Shown in pieces: positions 21,475-28,503 of a DNA stretch of 64,000 nucleotides (positions within the stretch are counted from its first letter, which is position 1; each line of letters opens with the position of its first letter). The notes below the pieces were generated by a model. The model searched no databases, was not told where the DNA came from, and saw only the letters and a list, made by a program, of their open reading frames with translations. A program made the translations under genes and the position numbers. The stretch comes from Buttiauxella selenatireducens. GTDB taxonomy: Bacteria > Pseudomonadota > Gammaproteobacteria > Enterobacterales > Enterobacteriaceae. Where the stretch lies: NCBI RefSeq assembly GCF_031432975.1, contig NZ_CP133838.1:3968001-4032000 (forward strand), read 5' to 3'.

Positions 21475-21903
21475 TTAGTTGAGTTTGTAGTCGAGGGTAA
21501 TTTCAGCTTTTAGCAGTTGCGATACCGGGCAACCGGCTTTGGCTTTCTGAATAATTTTATCGAACACCGCGCTATCCGCGTTCGGCACTTTGACGTTGCT
21601 GGTTAGCGCAATTTTGGTAATGGCAAAGCCACCGTCGGTTTTATCCAGCGAGACATCGGCTGTCGTATCGATACTTTCCGCCGTATAGCCCTCTTCGCCA
21701 AGCATTAGCGAAAGTGCCATCGAAAAACAGGCTGCGTGCGCCGCACCAATTAACTCTTCCGGATTGGTACCGGCAACGCCTTCAAAACGCGTGTTAAAAC
21801 CATAGGGCTGTTGTTTTAACGCACCGCTCTCGGTGGAAACAGTCCCTTTTCCGCGCTTAATGTCACCTTCCCAGTGAGCCTGCCCTTTCTTATGAATGGT
21901 CAT
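21475..21903 (-). CDS. osmC: Osmotically inducible hydroperoxide reductase OsmC
   Basis: 142 residues (E. coli 143), opening MTIHKKGQAHWEGDIKRGKG. OsmC is a thiol peroxidase acting mainly on organic hydroperoxides. The two catalytic cysteines are visible in AHAACFSMALSLML near residue 60 and AGCPVSQLLKAE near residue 125. It converges on lldD and diverges from the TPR/sigma operon at 22062; the 158 bp between the divergent genes must hold both promoters. Confidence 0.96.
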   Translation of the reverse strand: MTIHKKGQAHWEGDIKRGKGTVSTESGALKQQPYGFNTRFEGVAGTNPEELIGAAHAACFSMALSLMLGEEGYTAESIDTTADVSLDKTDGGFAITKIALTSNVKVPNADSAVFDKIIQKAKAGCPVSQLLKAEITLDYKLN

Positions 21904-22061
21904 GTAATCGCTCCTCTTTTATTGACACGAACATCAAGTATAGAAGTTGAATACGGGCTTGCCCGGCAACTCAGAACAATCCTTGCAGCGAAGAAAAATA
22001 AAACGAATAAATTCGCGGTCCCGAGTGTTTACTGGTTACCGAACACCACGAGGGTACTACC

Positions 22062-22595
22062 ATGAAGCGTTTATACCGCCAACTCCTTCCCGCTATTGCG
22101 ACCAGTTTTCTGCTGTTTACCGGCTACGCTCAGGCAATGGGAGGTAGCAACGACGAACCGGTTCCTCCAACTTGCCCTAAAGGGCAAATTTATGACTCGA
22201 AAACCAAAACATGCATGGTCGATAAAGGTGGGATGATTGGGGATGAATCCCGCACCGATTATGCGTACGCACTGGCAAAAGCGGGCCGCTACCAGGAGGC
22301 GCTGGATATGCTCAACACGTTGAAAGATCAAAACACCGCAGAAGCCCTGAACTATCGCGGTTATGCCACCCGCAAACTGGGCCGTACCGACGAAGGGATC
22401 AGCTATTATTTAAAATCTGTGGCGCTTGATCCGAAATACCCCAAAGTCCGCGAATATCTGGGGGAAGCGTACATGATAAAAAATCGCCCCGATCTCGCTC
22501 GTGAACAGCTTGCCGCCATCAAATCCCTGTGTGGCACCAGTTGTGAGGAGTATCGCGATTTGTCCGCAGCCATCGACGGCCATCCCGAATCATAA
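22062..22595 (+). CDS. Periplasmic tetratricopeptide-repeat protein, first gene of an ECF-sigma operon
   Basis: A 177-residue protein with signal peptide MKRLYRQLLPAIATSFLLFT...AQA. A short segment with a cysteine pair follows (PPTCPKGQIYDSKTKTC), then about three TPR units between residues 65 and 150 (YALAKAGRYQEALDMLNTLK, ALNYRGYATRKLGRTDEGI, PKVREYLGEAYMIKNRPDLA). A second cysteine pair lies near the end (SLCGTSCEEY). It sits 12 bp before an ECF sigma gene and its anti-sigma gene. I infer an envelope role, either as sensor partner or as target of that system; no named homologue was recognised. Confidence 0.85.
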   Translation: MKRLYRQLLPAIATSFLLFTGYAQAMGGSNDEPVPPTCPKGQIYDSKTKTCMVDKGGMIGDESRTDYAYALAKAGRYQEALDMLNTLKDQNTAEALNYRGYATRKLGRTDEGISYYLKSVALDPKYPKVREYLGEAYMIKNRPDLAREQLAAIKSLCGTSCEEYRDLSAAIDGHPES

Positions 22596-22607
22596 TCGGA
22601 GGCAAAA

Positions 22608-23123
22608 ATTAGTAGCGAAGCGATACGCCGTGATCTTGCGCAATACCTTTCACGCCTGTGGCGTTATGGGCTGGTGCTCTCCCATCAGCGAGATATTGCC
22701 GATGATTTAGTGCAGGCCACCTGTGTGCGAGCCATTGAACGCGCCGCACAGTTTGAAGTGGGCAGCAGGATGGATAGCTGGCTCTTTTCCATCCTGCACT
22801 CCATCTGGCTCAATGAAGTTCGCTCGCAGCTTATCCGCCGCGGGCAAGGTTTTGTGGATATCGATGAACTCACGGGAAGCGAAAGCTGCGACGACCCTAT
22901 CTGGACAAACGACGTGATGAAACGAGTGGCTCGTTTACCCGAAGCCCAGCGTGACACGGTATTTCTGGTGTATGTGGAAGAGTTGTCCTATCGCGAGGCG
23001 GGCCAAATTCTCAATGTTCCTGTCGGAACCGTGATGAGCAGGCTCGCCACCGCACGGCTGACATTATCTCAGGACCGAGCACTTCAGCCTGATTCGCGCT
23101 CTGTAAAAGGAGAAGGTTCATGA
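22608..23123 (+). CDS. ECF-type RNA polymerase sigma factor, apparently starting at ATT
   Basis: About 171 residues. Region 2 reads LSRLWRYGLVLSHQRDIADDLVQATCVRAIERA, and region 4 has a helix-turn-helix (RLPEAQRDTVFLVYVEELSYREAGQILNVPVGTVMSR). The first conventional start in frame is GTG 22674, which would delete most of region 2.1. Upstream the frame stays open only to the TAA of the preceding gene and has no ATG, GTG or TTG. An ATT at 22608 sits 5 bases after a perfect CGGAGG and restores region 2, so it is taken as the start. The gene overlaps the anti-sigma gene by ATGA. Confidence 0.82.
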   Translation: MSSEAIRRDLAQYLSRLWRYGLVLSHQRDIADDLVQATCVRAIERAAQFEVGSRMDSWLFSILHSIWLNEVRSQLIRRGQGFVDIDELTGSESCDDPIWTNDVMKRVARLPEAQRDTVFLVYVEELSYREAGQILNVPVGTVMSRLATARLTLSQDRALQPDSRSVKGEGS

Positions 23124-23863
23124 CAATTACTGTCAATACCGATGAGCTGCTGGTGGCGTATCTGGATAATGAACTGAGCCCAACCGAGCGTCAGGCGCTG
23201 GAAGAACGCTTGAGTCATGATGCGCTTTTGGCTGAACGTTTGGTGCTCCTGGAGCGCAGCAGTCTACCGTTTAAATCCGCTTTCGCCCCCCTGCTGGATG
23301 CGGCTCCTGCCCCTCGCTTGCAGGCCTATCTCACTCCCCCAACGGCTGCGGTATCCCGACGCCAGCTTATTGCCGCAGCGGTGAGTTTTCTGGCCTTAGG
23401 TGTGATTGGCGATCGTGCTTTTCTGCACTTCTCTCAACCTGAAGAAAATTGGCGCGAATTAGTCGCTCAGTACATGGCGTTGTATACCGCTGAAACACTA
23501 GTAGACACACCGTTGCCTGAAGCACTGGAAAACCAACTGCGCTCGACGGGTCAGCAATTAGGTCTCACGCTAACGAGCGAAAAAATGATGTTGCCTGACG
23601 CAACACTGAAAAACGCACGGACGCTGGCTTATGAGGATCGTCGTATTGCGCAAATTACCTGGCTTGATCCTGCCAGCGGCCCATTAGCCCTGTGCATTAC
23701 AGGAAACGCAGGCCAGCCCATGGCTGCCAAAAGTGAACAAAGGCTGGGCATGAACATTGTGTTTTGGGCCGATAAAACCCATCAGTTTATGGTAATTGGG
23801 CATGGATCTGCGGGAAATATGAGTGAGATAGCTCAACGATTGCAGCGCAAAATCAGCGCCTGA
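23120..23863 (+). CDS. Membrane-anchored anti-sigma factor
   Basis: A 247-residue protein. The N-terminal anti-sigma domain (DELLVAYLDNELSPTERQALEERL) has the fold signature of zinc-finger anti-sigma factors but lacks the HxxxCxxC ligands, so it is not a thiol redox switch. One membrane helix at about residues 90-110 (RRQLIAAAVSFLALGVIGDRAF) puts the C-terminal ~130 residues in the periplasm. The ATG overlaps the sigma stop by 4 bp, indicating translational coupling and stoichiometric synthesis. The signal sensed is unknown. Confidence 0.87.
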   Translation: MTITVNTDELLVAYLDNELSPTERQALEERLSHDALLAERLVLLERSSLPFKSAFAPLLDAAPAPRLQAYLTPPTAAVSRRQLIAAAVSFLALGVIGDRAFLHFSQPEENWRELVAQYMALYTAETLVDTPLPEALENQLRSTGQQLGLTLTSEKMMLPDATLKNARTLAYEDRRIAQITWLDPASGPLALCITGNAGQPMAAKSEQRLGMNIVFWADKTHQFMVIGHGSAGNMSEIAQRLQRKISA

Positions 23864-23891
23864 TTTGGGCGCTTGCCTCCAGTACAAACAA

Positions 23892-24287
23892 CTAAACCGT
23901 CCAGTCTTGTACCTGTAAACCTGAAACACCATAGAAAGCGCGATCGCTGGTAATTAGGGTTGTTTTTTCACTTAACGCATGGGCCGCGATAAGCATATCG
24001 AGAGCCCCCATAACGTGCCCTTTCTTCTCCATGCTCGCCCTTAGCTTACCGTAAGTTTCCGCAGCAACACTGTCCCAGTCATAGATTGAAACCGCATCAA
24101 GAAACCCCATTACGGCGGCTTTAAGCGCTTTATTTTTCCGTTTCTCCACACCAAAAAGCAGTTCCGCTTCTGTAATACTTGAAATCGAGATACTTGATGG
24201 AGGAACTGCGGATATTCTGGCAACAATTTGCGGATGCTGGCGCAAAAAATAGCTCACCGTATTGGTATCCAGCATGTATGTCATCAT
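23892..24287 (-). CDS. vapC: VapC-type PIN-domain toxin
   Basis: A 131-residue PIN-domain endoribonuclease toxin. The conserved acidic residues for metal binding are visible: Asp in YMLDTNTVSYFL, Glu in ITEAELLFGVEKR, Asp in MGALDMLIAAHAL and Asp in LITSDRAFYGV. The start overlaps the vapB stop (ATGATG gives two adjacent candidate ATGs). VapC enzymes of enterobacteria typically cut initiator tRNA; that activity is inferred from the family. Confidence 0.92.
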   Translation of the reverse strand: MMTYMLDTNTVSYFLRQHPQIVARISAVPPSSISISSITEAELLFGVEKRKNKALKAAVMGFLDAVSIYDWDSVAAETYGKLRASMEKKGHVMGALDMLIAAHALSEKTTLITSDRAFYGVSGLQVQDWTV

Positions 24288-24547
24288 TTAATTCCCGCAA
24301 AAGGATCTCTGTCAGCTGGAGGCTGATTGCGCTCCTCCGCATCAAGGAAATTATCAGGAACACGGGCCTTTTTTATCAGTGAAATCACATTATCCCAGTT
24401 GTCTGGTTTTGCTGGTTTTTTTGAAAGAATCACATTCCCTTCCTTGTCTTGTCGGATATACACCCTGTCAGTATCGAACTCAAACTCCACCGGTAACCTC
24501 ACCGCCTGGTTTCTGCCATTTTTAAAAAGCTTAGCAATGCGCTCCAT
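24284..24547 (-). CDS. vapB: VapB-type antitoxin
   Basis: An 87-residue antitoxin with an N-terminal AbrB-like DNA-binding domain (MERIAKLFKNGRNQAVRLPVEF, as in VagC/VapB) and a charged C-terminal tail ending DRDPFAGIK that would wrap the toxin. The ATG at 24547 follows GGGAGAAGGTA; the open frame continues upstream but lacks homology. It is the first gene of the leftward pair and overlaps vapC by 4 bp. VapB-VapC complexes normally repress their own promoter. Confidence 0.9.
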   Translation of the reverse strand: MERIAKLFKNGRNQAVRLPVEFEFDTDRVYIRQDKEGNVILSKKPAKPDNWDNVISLIKKARVPDNFLDAEERNQPPADRDPFAGIK

Positions 24548-24782
24548 TACCTTCTCCCGATACAATTCTGGCCTATGCCAAAGCATAGGCCTTTTATTGA
24601 CGTTAGCCAACATACCAGAAAGAAGAGACCGTTAAATAGCCAGAAGAAAGTAGCGCCTTTAACTGTGTTTCGCTCGACCTTTTTCCAGGAAGAATTTGAT
24701 TCTGCGAAGAGTTTCCACAGGAAATGAAACAAGCATCAAGGTAACAAAAATAACCTGGATGAAACTCGCAATTTGGAATGTT

Positions 24783-24807
24783 GGCGGAGGAACTCAGCGC
24801 CTCCGCC
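24783..24807 (-). terminator. Hairpin after ilvN
   Basis: GGCGGAGG (24783-24790) pairs with CCTCCGCC (24800-24807), directly downstream of the leftward ilvN stop. The T-rich tail is poor. The 24548-24782 stretch between ilvN and vapB has no convincing gene. Confidence 0.55.
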
Positions 24808-24816
24808 ACGTCTTAT

Positions 24817-25098
24817 CTACTGCACCAATGCTGCCAGCTTACCAAACACGCCCGCACCGTCAGCGTCGCGCCTGATTTGCACCACATCTTCGAGTTTGTC
24901 GATTTGGCTTATCATTTGCTCGAGGCGCTGGTCGTCCGCGACTTGTAGCCAGATTCGGCTCTGATCTCCCTGCGGCAATGGCAGACAGAGGATCCCTTCG
25001 ACGTTAAAAGCACGACGGGCGAACAGGCCGCAAATGTGAGACATCACGCCCGGATGGTTGCTCACCGTAAGTTCCAGAATAACGGTTAGTTGTTGCAT
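24817..25098 (-). CDS. ilvN: Acetolactate synthase I small (regulatory) subunit
   Basis: A 93-residue ACT-domain protein (E. coli IlvN 96) that stimulates IlvB and confers valine feedback inhibition. The ACT motif [35 protein letters not shown] is intact. The gene follows ilvB by 3 bp in the same direction. Confidence 0.96.
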   Translation of the reverse strand: MQQLTVILELTVSNHPGVMSHICGLFARRAFNVEGILCLPLPQGDQSRIWLQVADDQRLEQMISQIDKLEDVVQIRRDADGAGVFGKLAALVQ

Positions 25099-25101
25099 GG
25101 C

Positions 25102-26790
25102 TTACTCTCCAATCATCTCAATGTTGGCAGCGCCTGGCGGCACCATCGGGAATACTTTTTCACTGGCATCGATGCGCACATGAATCAGACAAGGGCCAGG
25201 GCGTGAAATCGCCTCCTGCAAGGCCGCTTGCGGGTTTTCTGCGGCGTTCAAATCGCAGGTTGCAAGGCCAAAACCTTCAGCAATTTTCAGGAAATTAGTT
25301 TGTCCGGAATAGGTCGCCGCAAAGACATTCTGCTGGTAGAACAGAGTCTGTTGTTGATGCACCAGTCCCAGCGCCTGGTTGTTCAGCAGGATAATTTTCA
25401 CATCCAGATTATGATCGGCAGCGGTCGCCATTTCCTGAATGTTCATCATGATGCTGCCGTCGCCGGTGAAGCACAGTACTTTGCGGTTGGGTTCGGCTAA
25501 TGCCGCACCCACTGCGGCAGGCAGGCCAAAGCCCATGGTTCCCAGGCCGCCAGAAGTCAGCCACTGGCGCGGTCGGTTCAGCGGATAAGCCTGAGCCACC
25601 CACATTTGATGTTGCCCCACGTCGGTGGTGATAATCGCTTCGTCATCAACACACGCAGCAGCCGCATTAATCAGACCATAAGGGGTTAATGGATTGTCGG
25701 CACCCGGCATATTGAATGGGAATTCCTGCTGCAAGCCCGCCACTTGTTGCAGCCACTGCAGGCGGGGTTGGGCCTCGACTTTTGGCAGTAATTGCTCGAG
25801 AACCTCACCAACATCCCCGCGAATCGCCACGTGCGCCTGCTTAATTTTACCCAGCTCGGCGCGGTCGATATCCACGTGAATGATTTTTGCGTTCGGGCAG
25901 AATTCTTCCGTTTTGCCAATCGCGCGGTCATCAAAACGCGCGCCCAGGACAATCAGCAAATCCGCTTCCTGCAAAATGTAGTTGGTGCTGCGCGCGCCAT
26001 GCATACCCAGCATGCCCAGAGATAACGGGTGTTTCGCCGGGATCGTCCCGAGCGCCATCAGCGTCATGGTGGTTGGCAGGTTCGCTTTTTCAGCCAGTTC
26101 GCGGGCGCGGCGATGGGCATTGATAACCCCACCACCCAGATACAATACCGGGCGCTGCGCCTGGTTAATCATCTCAACCGCATCGGCAATTTGCTGTGCT
26201 TCACACTGTGGAGCTGGAGTATGGGGTGACACGGGTGGCAGTGCGCTGATATCGATTTCAGCGGTCTGAACATCTTTTGGGATATCAATCCATACCGGGC
26301 CAGGGCGGCCAGACTCCGCAATGCGGAACGCGTCGCAGATGACCTGCGGCAGTTCGGTGATATCGCGGACAAGGTAGTTGTGTTTAGTGATAGGGATGGA
26401 GATGCCGTAGGTGTCGACTTCCTGGAACGCATCGGTGCCAATCATCGATTTTGGCACCTGGCCGGTAATGCACACCAGCGGGATGGAATCCAGGCGCGCA
26501 TCGGCAATGGCTGTGACCAGGTTGGTAGCACCAGGGCCGCTACAGGCGATACATACGGCGGCTTTGCCCTGCGTACGCGCCATCCCCTGCGCCATAAAGC
26601 CCGCGCCTTGTTCGTGGCGCGCCAGAATATGGCGGATTTTTTGGCTTTGACTGAGTGCGTTATAGAGCGGCAGGACGGTGCCACCGGGAATACCGCTGAT
26701 GGTGGTAATGCCATGATGTTCAAGCAGTTGCACAATTAATTGTGCGCCCGTAATACGGTGTGCTTGCGGTGGGTTTTCCGATATTGCCAT
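25102..26790 (-). CDS. ilvB: Acetolactate synthase I large (catalytic) subunit
   Basis: 562 residues, the same as E. coli IlvB. This ThDP- and FAD-dependent enzyme makes 2-acetolactate from two pyruvates (valine and leucine path) or 2-aceto-2-hydroxybutyrate for isoleucine. It has the N-terminal pyrimidine-binding domain with the catalytic Glu region (RHEQGAGFMAQGMAR), a central domain and the C-terminal pyrophosphate-binding motif (TGDGSIMMNIQEMATAADHNL...LNNQ). Expression is expected to be set by the ivbL leader attenuator upstream. Confidence 0.97.
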   Translation of the reverse strand: MAISENPPQAHRITGAQLIVQLLEHHGITTISGIPGGTVLPLYNALSQSQKIRHILARHEQGAGFMAQGMARTQGKAAVCIACSGPGATNLVTAIADARLDSIPLVCITGQVPKSMIGTDAFQEVDTYGISIPITKHNYLVRDITELPQVICDAFRIAESGRPGPVWIDIPKDVQTAEIDISALPPVSPHTPAPQCEAQQIADAVEMINQAQRPVLYLGGGVINAHRRARELAEKANLPTTMTLMALGTIPAKHPLSLGMLGMHGARSTNYILQEADLLIVLGARFDDRAIGKTEEFCPNAKIIHVDIDRAELGKIKQAHVAIRGDVGEVLEQLLPKVEAQPRLQWLQQVAGLQQEFPFNMPGADNPLTPYGLINAAAACVDDEAIITTDVGQHQMWVAQAYPLNRPRQWLTSGGLGTMGFGLPAAVGAALAEPNRKVLCFTGDGSIMMNIQEMATAADHNLDVKIILLNNQALGLVHQQQTLFYQQNVFAATYSGQTNFLKIAEGFGLATCDLNAAENPQAALQEAISRPGPCLIHVRIDASEKVFPMVPPGAANIEMIGE

Positions 26791-26842
26791 TGCTCCAGTC
26801 CTTCTTCTTATGCCGTTTCGCTTTTGACCGGGGGACTAAAAC

Positions 26843-26877
26843 AAGAAACCCCGCCCGGTTTGCGCCGGCGGGGTTTT
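26843..26877 (-). terminator. ilvBN attenuator terminator
   Basis: On the minus strand, a GC-rich stem (AAACCCCGCC with GGCGGGGTTT, plus-strand 26846-26855 and 26867-26876) is followed by TTTCTTGTTTT. It lies between the ivbL stop and the ilvB start, exactly where attenuation by valine/leucine-coupled leader translation requires it. Confidence 0.9.
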
Positions 26878-26901
26878 GGAATCGATGCGTTGATTCAGAC
26901 C

Positions 26902-27000
26902 CTACGGCGCATTGCCGACGACCACCACCACACGCACGACGACCACCGCGGCTGGTAGCGCGGTTAGTAGTAGGTTAGCGTTGCGAGTGAATGTAGTCAT
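26902..27000 (-). CDS. ivbL: ilvB operon leader peptide
   Basis: A 32-residue leader peptide beginning MTTFTRNANLLLTALPAAV and ending VGNAP. It has the same length as E. coli IvbL and contains the same valine block (four Val, Arg, five Val) plus four leucines. Ribosome stalling on these codons when charged Val- or Leu-tRNA is scarce should disrupt the downstream terminator. Confidence 0.93.
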   Translation of the reverse strand: MTTFTRNANLLLTALPAAVVVVRVVVVVGNAP

Positions 27001-27118
27001 TTGGGTCCTGAATATGTGTTGTGCGTTTTTAACGTCGAAATTTATACAACCACACTGCTTCGTTTCGTACAACCGCTTTATTCATCGACGCTAAAAACCG
27101 TGCGGGAGATCACAGTAC

Positions 27119-28141
27119 TTAAATGGTTGTTGCCGCAAATTGCTGTCGAAGTTCGTCAATCGGCAGATAACGTCCGATAATCACCAGGCGTGAAACCCGT
27201 GATTCGTCTGGATGCCAGGCCGAGCCATAATCAAAGCCCACCACTTTATGCACACCTTGCACGATAAGGCGTTGGGGATGGTCGGCAATCGCCAGAACCC
27301 CTTTGTAACGCAGCATGTCGTTGCCGAAACGGGCGATACAGCTTTCCATAAACGCACCAATCTTTTTCACATCCAGCATTCCGGCATCAAATACGTGGGC
27401 CTGAATCGCATCATCCCATGAGCGTTTTGCCGAAGGTTTACGGAACGGCTGGAAGCTAACGAGATGGTTCAAATCTGCGCGGATCACACGGAATCCTGCG
27501 GACATCTCGATGCTATCGGTCAGTTCAAAGGCATTAAGATCGAGCCAGTGATCTGCCGGGCATTCACCGTTCACGATCTCAAAAAGATCCGCTTTGTTGT
27601 TGATCCGATGAATACGTTCCAGCGCCAGCTGTTTGGTTTCATCGTCAACTCTGTCCGCTTTAGTCAGCAAAATTCTGTCTGCAAAACCGAGCTGTGCCGC
27701 AGCAACTGCATGTTCATCCAACTGGCGAGAGATATGCTCTGCATCCGCCAACGCGATGACGGCATCAAGACGTAACGCTTCACGTAAATAATCATCAACA
27801 AAGAAGGTTTGGACGATAGGCGCGGGGTCTGCAAGACCCGTGGTTTCAACAATTAACCGTTCAAATTTCAACTGGCCCGCCGCGCGTTTTGCCAGCATTT
27901 CTCTGAGTGCTGCGGTGAACTCACCGCGCACACTGCAACAGACGCAGCCGTTGCTTAATTCCACGACGTTGACGTTTTCACCGCCCTTGAGTAAGGCTCC
28001 GTCGATATTTACGGCACCAAATTCATTTTCCAGAATGGCGACGGGTTCGTTACCGTTATGGGCGAGAAAATAGTTGAGAAGTGTGGTTTTCCCGGAGCCG
28101 AGAAAGCCCGTTAAGAGGGTGACAGATACCGCTTGATTCAT
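27119..28141 (-). CDS. COG0523 (CobW/YjiA-type) GTPase in the cstA operon
   Basis: A 340-residue G3E-family GTPase related to E. coli YjiA (318). The P-loop GFLGSGKTTLLNYFL starts near residue 12; the metal-binding CxCC motif is in SNGCVCCSVRGEF near residue 66; TKAD is the guanine-specificity loop; a CobW C-terminal domain follows. The family delivers or buffers metal ions such as zinc. It starts 15 bp after ybdD in the same direction. In E. coli the comparable GTPase gene follows btsT-yjiX rather than cstA-ybdD, so the neighbourhood differs although the gene pattern is the same. Confidence 0.88.
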   Translation of the reverse strand: MNQAVSVTLLTGFLGSGKTTLLNYFLAHNGNEPVAILENEFGAVNIDGALLKGGENVNVVELSNGCVCCSVRGEFTAALREMLAKRAAGQLKFERLIVETTGLADPAPIVQTFFVDDYLREALRLDAVIALADAEHISRQLDEHAVAAAQLGFADRILLTKADRVDDETKQLALERIHRINNKADLFEIVNGECPADHWLDLNAFELTDSIEMSAGFRVIRADLNHLVSFQPFRKPSAKRSWDDAIQAHVFDAGMLDVKKIGAFMESCIARFGNDMLRYKGVLAIADHPQRLIVQGVHKVVGFDYGSAWHPDESRVSRLVIIGRYLPIDELRQQFAATTI

Positions 28142-28156
28142 GTCAAATTCCTTAGA

Positions 28157-28354
28157 TTAACAGCAGCGAGCGCCGCCTTTACCGCCGTATCGCGCATCCT
28201 GACGCTCGCGGAAAAACTCTTCGTAAGTCATCGGCGTCTGTTCTGGATGCGTCAGACGGATGTGTTGCACGTAGTTATCGTAATCAGGAACGCCAACCAT
28301 CAGTTTAGCGGCCTGGCCGAGATATTTTCCTGCTTTCGCGAGGGTGTCGAACAT
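28157..28354 (-). CDS. ybdD: YbdD/YjiX-family small protein
   Basis: A 65-residue soluble protein ([19 protein letters not shown]... ending [13 protein letters not shown]), the same length as E. coli YbdD. Family members form part of the peptide/pyruvate transporter operons and are needed for transport in some systems. The ATG at 28354 matches the family; the longer open frame runs into the repeat cluster upstream. Confidence 0.95.
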   Translation of the reverse strand: MFDTLAKAGKYLGQAAKLMVGVPDYDNYVQHIRLTHPEQTPMTYEEFFRERQDARYGGKGGARCC

Positions 28355-28377
28355 GGTGACTCCTGTTCTTGTTGGTT

Positions 28378-28495
28378 CCCCCTCACCCCGGCCCTCTCCC
28401 AAAGGAGAGGGGGAGAAGCGCGATCCCCTCTCTCCCTGGAAAGGAGGTTTAGTCCCCTCTCCTGGGGGAGAGGGTTAGGGTGAGGGCGAAGGGCC
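28378..28495. repeat. GC-rich palindromic repeat cluster a (cstA-ybdD)
   Basis: About 115 bp holding palindromic units such as CCCTCTCCCAAAGGAGAGGG and CCCTCTCCTGGGGGAGAGGG, bounded by CCCTCACCCC at one end and GGGTGAGGG at the other. It fills the space between the co-directional cstA and ybdD and, transcribed, would form strong hairpins within the operon mRNA. Confidence 0.88.
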
Positions 28496-28503
28496 AATCT
28501 CAA

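Noticed and set aside
24547-24732. 61-codon minus-strand open frame with a hydrophobic stretch upstream of vapB
   Set aside because: No ribosome-binding site or known family; overlaps the likely vapBC promoter.
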